A DNA stretch of 64,000 bases from Polynucleobacter sp. TSB-Sco08W16 (GTDB lineage: Bacteria; Pseudomonadota; Gammaproteobacteria; Burkholderiales; Burkholderiaceae): positions 682,001 through 746,000 of the forward strand of contig NZ_CP061291.1 in NCBI RefSeq assembly GCF_018687455.1. Reading direction: 5' to 3'. The position numbers were made by a program, and so were the translations under genes. Below the pieces are notes generated by a model, which searched no databases, was not told the DNA's origin, and worked only from the letters and a program-made list of their open reading frames with translations. Positions 35,125 to 44,700 of this stretch are shown here, piece after piece (position 1 is the first letter of the stretch; each line of letters begins with the position of its first letter).

Positions 35125-35577
35125 ATGAGAAAGGGGTGCGCACTGGCAGTTTTCTTGCTAGTCGCCCTCAATCTCAGTCAGGCCAGTGCACAAAGTAATG
35201 TGAGCATTTTTGCAGGAGAAATTGCGCAACCCTTAACAGCAATGCCAGGTGATCCGCTGCGCGGGCGCGCTATTGTTACCAGTCGTCAAACTGGTTTATG
35301 TTTACTGTGTCATAACGGACCATTTCCGGAGGAGCGTTTTCAGGGAAATCTAGCTCCTGAATTAAGTGCCAGTGTTGCACGCTATACGGCGCCTCAACTC
35401 AGGGCGCGAATTGTGAATTCTAGTTACTTTCATCCCAATACCATCATGCCGGCGTACTTCAGCGTTGACCATCTCAATCGCGTTGCCCCTAAGTTCATGG
35501 GTCAAACCATTTTGAATGAGCAGGAGATTGAAGACGTTGTCGCCTTTTTATTAACATTAAATTCTAGTAAGCCATGA
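35125..35577 (+). CDS. soxX: SoxX-like monoheme cytochrome c
   Basis: The 150-residue protein has an N-terminal signal (CALAVFLLVALNLSQASA). A single heme site CLLCHNG lies near residues 56-62 and the likely distal Met ligand in NTIMPAYF, followed by LNRVAPKFMGQTILNEQEIEDVVAFLLTL, which is classic for SoxX. SoxX pairs with SoxA to attach thiosulfate or another sulfur compound to SoxY. The gene ends 4 bases into soxY (overlap). Its position behind a molybdenum hydroxylase leaves open that SoxXA here also serves as electron acceptor. Confidence 0.88.
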   Translation: MRKGCALAVFLLVALNLSQASAQSNVSIFAGEIAQPLTAMPGDPLRGRAIVTSRQTGLCLLCHNGPFPEERFQGNLAPELSASVARYTAPQLRARIVNSSYFHPNTIMPAYFSVDHLNRVAPKFMGQTILNEQEIEDVVAFLLTLNSSKP

Positions 35578-36059
35578 TTGAACCAACATTAGCCCATCAA
35601 ACTAGTCGCCGTAATTGGTTTAAGCAATTACAGAACCTTGGCGTTCTTGCTTTAGGTGTTTGGTTTAGCCCTTTAACTGTATTCGCTAAAAAGGAAGATG
35701 CAGCAAAAGCCATTCAAGAGATTACCGGTGGCAAGTTAGTGCAAGACGGCAAGGTGAATCTAGTCATTCCTCCTTTGGTGGAGAACGGTAATCTGGTGGT
35801 GCTGAAGGTCAGTGTAGATAGCCCTATGACTGCCAATGATTACGTTAAAGTGATTCATGTGATTGCAGAAGGTAACCCACTACCCAATATCTTCACCGCC
35901 TACTTGAGCCCGCGTTCGGGTTCGGCAACCATTACCACGCGTGTTCGCTTGGCTGATAGTCAAACCGTGTGGGCGATTGCGCAAATGAATAATGGTAGTT
36001 TTTATAGAGGCAGTGCAGAGACCTTGGTCACGCTGTCTGCTTGCACGGAGTTGGTATGA
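35574..36059 (+). CDS. soxY: SoxY-like sulfur carrier with non-canonical C-terminus
   Basis: The 161-residue protein has a twin-arginine signal (TSRRNWFKQLQNLGVLALGVW) and the SoxY immunoglobulin-like body, with EITGGKLVQDGKVNLVIPPLVENGNLV and VKVIHVIAEGNPLPNIFTAYLSPRSG. Canonical SoxY ends in a flexible GGCGG arm whose Cys carries the sulfur intermediate. Here the protein ends VTLSACTELV, so a Cys is present five residues from the end but the glycines are missing. The DNA reading in this region is clear: the stop overlaps the soxZ start as ATGA. Carrier function may be altered or the Cys may still be used. The gene overlaps both soxX and soxZ. Confidence 0.82.
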   Translation: MIEPTLAHQTSRRNWFKQLQNLGVLALGVWFSPLTVFAKKEDAAKAIQEITGGKLVQDGKVNLVIPPLVENGNLVVLKVSVDSPMTANDYVKVIHVIAEGNPLPNIFTAYLSPRSGSATITTRVRLADSQTVWAIAQMNNGSFYRGSAETLVTLSACTELV

Positions 36060-36385
36060 GTAAAACATCACGCACCTCTATCACCATGCCATCGAGCGCC
36101 AAGAAAGGTGCCATTATTGAGATTCGAGCGATTGCACAGCACGATATGGAGTCTGGCTTTCGATATAGTGAGGGCGGCAAATTAATTCCACGCGATATTA
36201 TTCGTGTCTTTACTTGCACCTATAACGATGTCGAAGTATTCAAGGCAGATTTTTACCCCGGTATTGGCGCTAACCCCCTTATTATTTTTACAACGATTGC
36301 TGGCGAGACTGGAACATTAGAATTTAAGTGGTCTGGCGATGATGGCTATGAGGCCATCAATCAAGCGCACATTACAGTTTCATGA
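36056..36385 (+). CDS. soxZ: SoxZ-like partner protein
   Basis: Starting at ATG 36056 (overlapping the soxY stop by 4 bases), the 109-residue protein matches SoxZ. It has KKGAIIEIRAIAQHDMESGF, KLIPRDIIRVFTCTYNDVEVF, DFYPGIGANPLIIF and GTLEFKWSGDDG. SoxZ has no signal of its own and is exported with SoxY, as here. An upstream TTG in frame is unnecessary. The ATGA overlap with soxA indicates coupled translation through the whole sox segment. Confidence 0.9.
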   Translation: MSKTSRTSITMPSSAKKGAIIEIRAIAQHDMESGFRYSEGGKLIPRDIIRVFTCTYNDVEVFKADFYPGIGANPLIIFTTIAGETGTLEFKWSGDDGYEAINQAHITVS

Positions 36386-37164
36386 GAAATCTACTGCTCA
36401 CCCTGGTTTGCAGCTATAGCATCTTATTTTTCGCCCCCCAGGTAAAAGCTGCCTCTGATAATGGTAAGCAAGCGCTTCAATCGAGCTATCAATTGATGTC
36501 TGCAGAAAATAAAGCAATGCAAGATGATCCCAGTCTTAATCCAGCCATGTTTTGGGTGGGTGATGGCCAAGCGCTTTGGGATACGCAGGTAGGCAAGAGC
36601 AATAAGTCCTGTGCCAGTTGCCATGGTGATCCTAAAAAATCCATGCGGGGAGTTGCCACTCAATTTCCAAAAATCATGAACGGGAAGTTGCAAACTCTCG
36701 AGGGTCAAATCAATCAATGCCGCGTCGGTGCGCAAGGAACTTCATCACTTGCTTACGAAAGCAAGGATCTTTTATCGCTCACAGCATTGGTCGCATACCA
36801 ATCCAAAGGAATGCCAATTTCCGTTAAAGAAACGCCTCAAAATAAAGCTGAACTACAAAAAGGGCGTCAATCTTTTTATGAGCGAATGGGTCAGTTGAAC
36901 TTATCGTGTGCCCAATGCCATGAAGATAGGGCGGGCTTGAAGTTGGGTGGCGCCCCAATACCGCAGGGCCATCCTAATGCTTATCCTATTTATCGCCTGG
37001 AATGGCAAACCCTGGGATCATTACAGCGTCGACTACGTAACTGCATGAGTGGTGTCAGAGCGCAGCAGTATGAGTATGGTTCGCCAGAAATGGCACAACT
37101 AGAATTATTCTTAGCGTGGCGTGCAAGAGGGCTTCCCCTAGAATCTCCAGGGGTTAGGCCTTAA
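36382..37164 (+). CDS. soxA: SoxA-like diheme cytochrome c
   Basis: The 260-residue protein has a signal peptide (LLLTLVCSYSILFFAPQVKA) and two heme sites, CASCHGD (near 73) and CAQCHED (near 177). The C-terminal SoxA signature YPIYRLEWQTLGSLQRRLRNC contains the Cys that becomes the persulfide heme ligand or catalytic cysteine, followed by MSGVRAQQYEYGS and AWRARGLPLESPGVRP. All parts needed for thiosulfate-SoxY conjugation by SoxXA are therefore present. It is the last gene of the operon; no soxB or soxCD follows, and the next gene is purU on the other strand. Confidence 0.9.
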   Translation: MRNLLLTLVCSYSILFFAPQVKAASDNGKQALQSSYQLMSAENKAMQDDPSLNPAMFWVGDGQALWDTQVGKSNKSCASCHGDPKKSMRGVATQFPKIMNGKLQTLEGQINQCRVGAQGTSSLAYESKDLLSLTALVAYQSKGMPISVKETPQNKAELQKGRQSFYERMGQLNLSCAQCHEDRAGLKLGGAPIPQGHPNAYPIYRLEWQTLGSLQRRLRNCMSGVRAQQYEYGSPEMAQLELFLAWRARGLPLESPGVRP

Positions 37165-37192
37165 CTAAAACGGATATCAAAACAACTATTTC

Positions 37193-38047
37193 TTAGTCGG
37201 AGAAGACGACTGAAGTTGTGCCATTAATCAATACACGGTCATGCAAGTAATAGCGCAATGCACGAGATAAAACGGTGCGCTCTAAATCTCGACCTTTGCG
37301 GACCAAGTCTTCTGGTGTGTCGCCATGAGTAACGCGAGTAACGTCCTGTTCAATAATCGGACCCTCATCTAAGTCGCTAGTAACAAAGTGAGAGGTAGCT
37401 CCAATCAGCTTAATGCCGCGCGCATGGGCCTGGTGATAGGGTTTTGCGCCTTTGAAGCTTGGCAGAAAGGAGTGGTGTACGTTAATGCAACGGCCAGATA
37501 ATTTGGTGGATAAATCATCAGATAAGATTTGCATATAGCGAGCCAGAATCACCATATCTACTTTAGATTTCTCAACGATTTCCAATAACTTGGCTTCTTG
37601 AGCAGGCTTAGTCTCGGGTGTAACTGGTAGGTGATAAAAAGGAATGTCAGCAAAATCAATACTGGCATAGACATCTCGCGGATGATTGGAGACGATACCG
37701 CAGATGATCATTGGTAATTCACCAATGCGCCAGCGGTACAAAAGATCCACTAGGCAATGATCTAACTTGGATGCCATGATGAGTACGCGTTTTAAATCCT
37801 TGACTGCACGCAGATTCCAGGTGAGTTCAAATCGCTTCGCAATTTCCGTAAATCCGGAGCGTAATGTGTTGCCATCTGTCGGGCAGCTAAAGCTCACTCG
37901 CATAAAGAATCGCTTGGATGCTTTGTCATCAAACTGTTGAGCTTCTTCAATGTCACCGCCCGCCTGAAAGATATAGGTGGATACAGCAGCTACGATGCCA
38001 GGTTTATTGGGGCAGGTAAGGGTCAGGTAATAGTTTTCAGTAGTCAT
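37193..38047 (-). CDS. purU: Formyltetrahydrofolate deformylase
   Basis: The 284-residue enzyme has an N-terminal ACT domain (YYLTLTCPNKPGIVAAVSTYI). A formyltransferase-like domain follows, with PMIICGIVSNHPR, FLPSFKGAKPYHQAHARGIKLIGATSHFV, DEGPIIEQDV and the His and Asp residues used for hydrolysis. It cleaves 10-formyl-THF to formate and THF, balancing one-carbon pools; ACT may bind glycine or methionine. Formate released here could feed the formate dehydrogenase encoded at the right end of the window, although the two loci are 22 kb apart. Confidence 0.95.
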   Translation of the reverse strand: MTTENYYLTLTCPNKPGIVAAVSTYIFQAGGDIEEAQQFDDKASKRFFMRVSFSCPTDGNTLRSGFTEIAKRFELTWNLRAVKDLKRVLIMASKLDHCLVDLLYRWRIGELPMIICGIVSNHPRDVYASIDFADIPFYHLPVTPETKPAQEAKLLEIVEKSKVDMVILARYMQILSDDLSTKLSGRCINVHHSFLPSFKGAKPYHQAHARGIKLIGATSHFVTSDLDEGPIIEQDVTRVTHGDTPEDLVRKGRDLERTVLSRALRYYLHDRVLINGTTSVVFSD

Positions 38048-38135
38048 TGCTAGATTGATCGATTCAAAAGTGATTTATTGCTGGTAAACAATGATTTTAG
38101 TCCCTGAAAGCTGGTGTTCCAGGGTTTGTGAGGAG

Positions 38136-38492
38136 CTATTGCTTAGAGGCTTCTTTTATTTGGTCTGCAGGCCCAGTCAGCGGGGTGCTATTGTCAGTAA
38201 TTTTAGGTAGAACTACCTCTTCGCAAATAGGCTTAGAGCCTAGGACATTGGTAAAGCTGCATTCCTTTTTAGTGGCCGCAGAAGCTGCGTGCTCTAAGGG
38301 CGATTTCCCAGTGGTTACAGAGGAGGCGATGCTGGTAGCCGTCATGGGATTTGCTACTGCGGCGCCAGCTACTGTAGTGCCAGCTGAGCTAGCTGCAGCA
38401 GTGCCAGTAGTGCCGATGGCTGCCAAAGGCGCCATGCACCCTTGCAGCGCCGCATTTGAAATCAAGAATATACAAAACCAAGTTGTCCGCAT
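38136..38492 (-). CDS. Small putative lipoprotein
   Basis: I do not recognise the family. The 118-residue protein has a short hydrophobic leader with a lipobox-like sequence (SNAALQGCM), so Cys19 is probably lipidated. It continues with an Ala/Thr/Gly-rich low-complexity region and then CSFTNVLGSKPICEE containing two further cysteines. A rightward reading of the same DNA is open for 135 codons but is judged a shadow. The gene starts 14 bases after the adhesin-E-like gene, so the two form a small envelope operon. Confidence 0.65.
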   Translation of the reverse strand: MRTTWFCIFLISNAALQGCMAPLAAIGTTGTAAASSAGTTVAGAAVANPMTATSIASSVTTGKSPLEHAASAATKKECSFTNVLGSKPICEEVVLPKITDNSTPLTGPADQIKEASKQ

Positions 38493-38506
38493 GGACAGAG
38501 TGCTGT

Positions 38507-38917
38507 TTACTTATTTAGTTTGCAGACAGAATTAAACACACCAGCGGCCCAAGTATCGCTCACTACGGGCTCAAATTTACTGTCGGGGGTGTTGTTATCT
38601 GATACCACTTTGCCAGATGCTTTGTTCCCAGCAAACTCTTTGTATGCAATCGGACGATAACTCATAGTAGGGCAGTTAAATTCATTGAGACCAACAATTG
38701 AGCTGACAGCTTCTTTATTGGTTGGATTAAGACCAGGCTTTTTAAGATCAAGCATTGAAACGATTTGGGTTTTTTCGCCCTGCACTTGAATGGTATCAAT
38801 ATCCACATATACAACCATCAATTCATTTGATCCCAACTCTTTCCAGGCCGCATTAGCGTTGCTATAAAAAAGGAGCAGAGCTGAGGAGGTTAAGCTAGCA
38901 AGAAGAATTTTTTTCAT
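38507..38917 (-). CDS. Surface-adhesin E-like exported protein
   Basis: The 136-residue protein has a clear signal peptide (KKILLASLTSSALLLFYSNANA). The body AWKELGSNELMVVYVDIDTIQV, then VSMLDLKKPG and FNCPTMSYRPIAYKE, resembles the surface-adhesin E-like family found in many Burkholderiales periplasmic proteins, where the first tryptophan and two cysteines are typical. The real activity of these homologues is not known. It is the first gene of a two-gene unit with the putative lipoprotein. Confidence 0.75.
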   Translation of the reverse strand: MKKILLASLTSSALLLFYSNANAAWKELGSNELMVVYVDIDTIQVQGEKTQIVSMLDLKKPGLNPTNKEAVSSIVGLNEFNCPTMSYRPIAYKEFAGNKASGKVVSDNNTPDSKFEPVVSDTWAAGVFNSVCKLNK

Positions 38918-38985
38918 TTAAAGACTTTCAAAAAGGTTGCATACGAATGCTTTTGCAATATTTTATACGCCCCAGATGTGAGAAA

Positions 38986-41445
38986 TTACTTATTTATCAG
39001 CTCTAGAGTGTGCTTACTCTTTTCTGGCTTCATTTGGAGCGGGAGGTAGTCATTCTTAGCCCAGAGGGGATTCATATTGCGATAAAGCTTGCTTTGCACC
39101 CAACCCGATTGACCCGTTTGGTAAATGAACACGGATTTTTCAAGGTCAGAGAAGTCATAAATTGTTCTTAAGCTGGGCGCTTGTAGAGTTTCGTAGGGGT
39201 TTTTGGACCGTAATAATTCCAGCCTACCGACATTAATCGTGTTGCTGTCACCTGGGAACGGCGTCTCTATATTGAAAGCCATACCCAGTAGAGGGACCTT
39301 ACTTAATGGGCGATGCTCAGAGATGGCGATATGCGCTTTACCCCATGACCACTTATTAGGATCATCTCCATATTCTTTACTCAAATAATCAAGTGCTTTA
39401 TCAAATGCATTATTGGATGCATCAATACAGGTTTCGATTAGCTGTGTTTTGGGATCATCGCACCAAGGACTATTGGGATTTTTAATTTGTGCGAGTAGGG
39501 CCCCGCGATAGTTGCGATCGCCGTAGGTTTGCGTAAAGACATAGCCTAACCTAGAGAATAGATTACGCGTGAGTTGATCAGCCCAAGCATTAAACAATAG
39601 AGCAGCTGGACTATTGATTGACATATCCGCATCAAAGTTCTTGCTCATTTCTAATGCTTGAGCCCCCAAAGGATGGGTGGGCTTACTGGATTTAAAAAGA
39701 TCCAATAGAGGAACTGAGCTCAAAGAAAGTGTATCCGCCTGCATCGATTTCATGGAGTCGAGATCATGACTACCCCTAGATTTGCTGAGCTCAACAATTC
39801 GATCGTAACGAGCAGACAAATCCCAATCAGCGGTAAGTGGGTTGGGATCATTGCTGGCAATAATGCGTTGGTTGGCTGTGGCAAGCCAACCTTGCTCAGG
39901 ATTATTACTTGCTGGTAGCTGATCAAAAGGTACATAACTACCCCAGTCATATTGCTTTTCCCAGCCTAGAGCAGGGGCGACACCATAAAGGCCTTGATGC
40001 AGCAATCGCTTAGGGGCAACTCCAGCGGCTTGATAGGCAATATTGCCATCGCTATCTGCCATAACAACGTTTTGCATCGGCGCGTAATTTTTGCGCAGAG
40101 CATCTTTAAAGGTATCTAGATCTTTGGCGCGATTCATTTCTAAGAGACCGACTACAGATTGATTTTCAGAATCTAAAGCGGTCCAGCGCAGTGCTAATGC
40201 AAAACGACTGGTATCAATTGCTCGCTGAGCACGTGCATAAGAATCGGATACTACTGGACCATGCCTGGTTTCTTTCACAATAAAGTTAAGCGGTGAAGCA
40301 CCTTTGATATCGATGATCTCCTGGCGCACTTTAAAAGGTAACATGCCATCTGGACCCCGATACATGCCAGGATTTTTTGGATCAATCTGTTCTATATAGC
40401 TATCTTGGACATCAGGATTGGTATTCGTAAAGCTCCAGGCGAACTTCTCGGTTCTGCCTAAAATCACCGCCGGAATACCTGGGAGAGTTGCGCCAATCAC
40501 ATTAAGGCCTGGTGCATCCAGATGGGCAAAATACCAAACTGCGGGTGCAGATAAACCCAAGTGGGGATCATTGGCCAGTAAAGGCTTGCCAGTAGCAGTC
40601 AGTTTGCCGCTTAAAGCCCAGTTATTGGAGCCAATCCCTTCCTTTCCGCCGGGCAGCTCAATTTGAGTCAACTCTGTTATTGGAAGATTTTTGGATTTAC
40701 TGTTAGCAGGCCCAGCTTGTGGGTTGAATACATTGAGATCGCGGTAGATTTTCGCAAAATCTGTATTCGTCGGTGGCTCACCAATTTCATAAGGGGGGAG
40801 TACCTCCCAGATTTGTTTGGTACTGAGGTATTGAGAAAGCTCTAGCCTTTGTAATTCTTTTTGCCAGTTACCACCCAAGTCATAGGCCATCATCAGCATC
40901 CATGCAACACTATCCGTTGGCGACCAATGACCCGGTTTAGATCCAGTTAAAAAATATTCAACAGGCAGCGCCCAACCCAAGTTGGTGTTACCAGCATTCA
41001 CGCCATCTGCATAAGCTTGTAACAATCGTTTTGCTGAAACAGGGTATTTATCAAACTGACGTTCAGCAGCACGTTTTACTCCTAACGTTCGTATAAAGCG
41101 ATCAATGCTGACTGTCTCGGGACCCAAAATTTCGGAGAGGCGGCCGCTAGCAAGGCGACGATTAATCTCCATTTGCCAAGAACGCTCTGTTGCATGAAGG
41201 TAGCCCAAGGCAAACAAAGCATCAGATTGGTTATTCGCTTTGATATGAGGAATGTCTGCTTCATCAAAGGTGATGACTACAGGATCACCGAGAGTCTTAA
41301 TGCGATATTTTCCAGAAGGGGTTGATTGTGCTGCATAGAGGTAAATAAGGGTGAGCACGATAATCAGGAGCAGTGCACCTGTAATGACCCAGGTAAGAGG
41401 GCGCAAAAATTTGCGAAGTCCTGCTGATTGAGTCATGGGTTTCAT
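38986..41445 (-). CDS. Penicillin acylase family protein
   Basis: The 819-residue Ntn-hydrolase precursor has an N-terminal membrane anchor or signal (VITGALLLIIVLTLIYLY). An alpha-subunit region includes ITFDEADIPHIKA and GYLHATERSWQMEINRRLASGRLSE. The self-processing site is GIGSNNWALSG, where Ser273 becomes the N-terminal nucleophile of the beta subunit. PGIPAVILGRTEKFAWSFTN and a final NSPAALLFNAWADQL region complete the pattern. It could hydrolyse acyl-homoserine lactones, penicillins or other N-acyl amides in the periplasm. The substrate is not decidable from sequence. The gene is monocistronic. Confidence 0.9.
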   Translation of the reverse strand: MKPMTQSAGLRKFLRPLTWVITGALLLIIVLTLIYLYAAQSTPSGKYRIKTLGDPVVITFDEADIPHIKANNQSDALFALGYLHATERSWQMEINRRLASGRLSEILGPETVSIDRFIRTLGVKRAAERQFDKYPVSAKRLLQAYADGVNAGNTNLGWALPVEYFLTGSKPGHWSPTDSVAWMLMMAYDLGGNWQKELQRLELSQYLSTKQIWEVLPPYEIGEPPTNTDFAKIYRDLNVFNPQAGPANSKSKNLPITELTQIELPGGKEGIGSNNWALSGKLTATGKPLLANDPHLGLSAPAVWYFAHLDAPGLNVIGATLPGIPAVILGRTEKFAWSFTNTNPDVQDSYIEQIDPKNPGMYRGPDGMLPFKVRQEIIDIKGASPLNFIVKETRHGPVVSDSYARAQRAIDTSRFALALRWTALDSENQSVVGLLEMNRAKDLDTFKDALRKNYAPMQNVVMADSDGNIAYQAAGVAPKRLLHQGLYGVAPALGWEKQYDWGSYVPFDQLPASNNPEQGWLATANQRIIASNDPNPLTADWDLSARYDRIVELSKSRGSHDLDSMKSMQADTLSLSSVPLLDLFKSSKPTHPLGAQALEMSKNFDADMSINSPAALLFNAWADQLTRNLFSRLGYVFTQTYGDRNYRGALLAQIKNPNSPWCDDPKTQLIETCIDASNNAFDKALDYLSKEYGDDPNKWSWGKAHIAISEHRPLSKVPLLGMAFNIETPFPGDSNTINVGRLELLRSKNPYETLQAPSLRTIYDFSDLEKSVFIYQTGQSGWVQSKLYRNMNPLWAKNDYLPLQMKPEKSKHTLELINK

Positions 41446-41579
41446 GGACTTATTTTAGTATTTTTGCCCTGCGAATACCCTAGGTCTTTGGTGTTGGCTC
41501 TTCTTGATGACCATTTATGCTTACATGCTAAAATTTCGCTTGTCTTGGTTTATTTAGCACGGCTTTATTGCTTATGCGA

Positions 41580-41668
41580 GCCCGAGTGGTGAAATCGGTA
41601 GACACAGCAGATTTAAAATCTGCCGACTCAAAAAAGTCGTGCCGGTTCGATTCCGGCCTCGGGCACCA
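41580..41668 (+). tRNA. tRNA-Leu (anticodon TAA)
   Basis: The class II tRNA is complete. The acceptor GCCCGAG pairs with CTCGGGC, the D-arm contains GTGGTGAAATCGGTAGACAC, and the anticodon arm CAGATTTAAAATCTG carries TAA. A long variable arm (CCGACTCAAAAAAGTCG) and the T-arm CGGTTCGATTCCG follow, with an encoded CCA ending at 41668. No integrase or duplicated 3' end lies nearby. Confidence 0.97.
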
Positions 41669-41726
41669 CCTCAAAACCATGCAAAACCCCCTCCATCATC
41701 TCTAAATCACTCTTGAATTAGTGTTT

Positions 41727-41739
41727 TTGACAACTGTCA
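41727..41739 (+). promoter_or_regulatory. TTGACA element within a short inverted repeat, upstream of exoprotein gene
   Basis: A consensus TTGACA at 41727-41732 lies about 60 bases before the exoprotein start and overlaps the inverted repeat TGACA-AC-TGTCA (41728-41739). The matching -10 is poor (TGATAA after 18 bases), so this could be a regulated promoter with a bound operator. Evidence is positional only. Confidence 0.35.
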
Positions 41740-41792
41740 CCTCTTTTTGGTGATAAATCCTCGTAAAATCAAGGTACTAACGTACTAAATGG

Positions 41793-44700
41793 ATGCTTTT
41801 GATTAATACACGAGGGATTTCCACCTCACGCCAATCTGCCGAGCATTTCACTGCCTTTTCTTCAAGAATTGGGGCTGTACTAACACTCTCTTTTTCTTTG
41901 TTTATTCAGTTTGAGTGCGCTCATGCGGCATCGCCACCACCAGCTCTTAATGCCTTACCCTCTAATGGTCAGGTTGTCGCAGGTAATGCATCGATTAGTT
42001 CATCTTCCAATGCTAATTCTGCAGTAATGAATGTGAATCAAACATCGCAACGTGCGATTATTAATTGGGATAGTTTTAATGTTGGTAGAAATGCTACTCT
42101 TAATTTCAATCAGCCCAATAGCAATGCAATCACTCTCAATCGTGTCACTAGTGGGTCAGCCTCGATAGTTAATGGTGCGATCAACGCTAATGGCCAAATA
42201 ATTTTAGTTAACAGCAATGGCGTTACCTTTGGCAAGGGTGCCGAAGTGAATGCTGCCGCGGTGGTGGCCTCAACCTTAAATACTGCCGATCAAGAATTTA
42301 TGGATGGTAAGGCTAACTTTAGGGATGATGGCACGGGACAAGGGTCAAAAGCAGGCAAGATCATCAATAAGGGTAGGATCCAAACCAATAACACAAGCAG
42401 TGAGGGTGGATTTATTGCCCTGTTGGCCCCCGAGGTGCGCAATCAAGGTTATCTCTTGGCGCAAAAGGGCGGCTCAGTTGCCATTGGCTCGGGTTCACAA
42501 ATTACTTTAAACATCCAGGGTCAATCCTTGGTAGCAATTAGGGTGGAAGAGGGTGTTTATAACGGCCTGATTTCGAATAAGCACATCATAGAAGCTCCTG
42601 GTGGACTGGTGGTATTAGCTACTAGTGCAGTTAATGAACTGATGGCAGGGGTTATCAAGAATACCGGCAGAATTTCAGCCAACAGCGTGGTGAATAATGG
42701 CGGCACTATTGAATTGGTTGCTGGCACTATTACTCAGGCAGGCAAGCTCACTGCCAATAGTCAAACAGCGCAAGGAGGGCAGGTTAATCTAGTCGGCCAA
42801 GAGATTACGTTGGCAACAAATTCTAAAACTACTGCCATGGGTGCTATAGGTGGCGGCCAGGTTAATGTTGGCCTTGCAAATTCCCAAGTGACAGGTGGGG
42901 CCCAGGTTAACAGCCAAAACAGCAACCTAACTAATGCAGAAAATCAGGCCACCATTAAAGCAAACGCCAACACTGCCGCACAAAATAACAAGTTAGCAAC
43001 GGTTGTGGCAATCCAAGAGAATGCCGCTATTGATACTTCTGCTACCCAAAATGGTAACGGGGGCTCAATTGCAATCTGGTCACAAGTAAAAACTACGGTC
43101 GCAGGCATTCTGAAGTCGATGGGAGGTCTGCTATCTGGTAATGGCGGCTTCATTGAGACAAGCTCTAAAGGGTTGGTTGCACTCGCCTCCACAGTTAGCA
43201 TCAATACGAGTGCGTCTCATGGGCAGGCGGGTACATGGTTGCTTGATCCAATTGATCTGACAATCGATGGTGCGGCTGCAGGCATTATTTCTAATGCTTT
43301 ATCTAGCAGCAATGTCACGATTGCTGTCACTAACTCCACGACTGCTTGCCCTGGAGTGGGAATATGCTCAAGTCCTAGTCTTGGTGGTAACGGTAAGTTA
43401 ATCATCGCTGCTGACATAGCAAAATCGAGCCTGACATACACCACTTTAACCCTATCTGCATCGGGTGACTTTTATTTAAAAGCCAATATTACCGGCCAAA
43501 ATTTAGATGTGATTATTCGCTCATCAATTGCCTATTTGGACGTGGGAACTTCCATTAACGCAAGTAAGGTGACCATTCAAGCTCAAACAGCAATTTATAG
43601 TGATGGCTCAATTTTTGCCTCAAACTATCTTTTGGGCGCGCCCGCAGGATCACTTGGCAACGCAATCGAACTATTGGCCCAAGCAATTTACATATCAGGA
43701 ACCTTGGGCTTGTATTCAAGCCGACCCTCCGATCCCTTGATCCGATTTGTTGGGCCCAATCTGAATTCAGTCGTAGATACGAACCTCAACAAAATTTATT
43801 CTAGTTTCGCTGCTAATGATGCAAGCGCGCTGGTCGATACTCCTGCAACACAAGCGGCAAGTAATGTCATCTATTTAACGTCCACACAAACTGATCTAAC
43901 AAGTCCTGCGGTTATAGGATTAGAGAGCACTGCCCAGGTCTTGGCTAATGGGACTGTAGGTGGCTCCGTTTATCTCACTGCCCAACGTATTTACACTGTT
44001 TCTGGAAGTCTGCTGGAGGCTAATGGAACGGTTGGGGTCGGTGGCTCAATTGCGATGATGGCAAATGGCATCTCAATAGGTGGCCAAGTATCGGCAGATG
44101 GAGCTACGGATGGCGGTTCTATTTCATTGATTACAAACTCTACTCTTTTGAGTTTAGAGAGTCGACTTATTTCAGTTAATGGAGGGACTGGCTCAGGCGG
44201 CACTTTAAGTGCACAAGTGCCCGGAATGTCATCGTTGATAGCTAACACTGCTTTGACAAGTGGAATCAGTAGCAGCGGTATTGATGCCAGCAATATTCTT
44301 TTTATAAGAGAGTCGGTCAGATCTGCTACCGCAGGATCTCTTAATTTAGCTTATGAAATAGTGGACATCTCAGGTACACCGGTTACTCTTGGGGTTGGAA
44401 ACTATAAAAATATTTCGATTAGTGGCTCTCCTAGTTATAGTAGCAATGCCAGTGCCATTACGAATTCAACGGGTGTTGGTAGCTATTCAAACTTACTTGT
44501 TACCGGCTTAGTATTGGGTGGCGCAGATGCTGGCCGTTTTATGCTCGTCTCAGTACCCGCAGCCCTTATGGTGGATGCTGCACAATCTGGAACTGTAGTT
44601 GCAGGCACGTCAACCGCCACCATGCCCACGCCGCCACCTCCGCCACCACCTCCACCCTCGGTATTTAGCTCGCCACTGATGTTGCCTCCCCCAGCAAAAT

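Noticed and set aside
38128..38535. Rightward open frame of 135 codons opposite the putative lipoprotein
   Set aside because: It is antisense to a frame with a lipobox and normal composition, has no good ribosome-binding site, and overlaps the adhesin-E-like gene end.
41669..41792. Terminator for tRNA-Leu
   Set aside because: I looked for a stem followed by T-run and found none that is convincing; only the short inverted repeat near TTGACA stands out.
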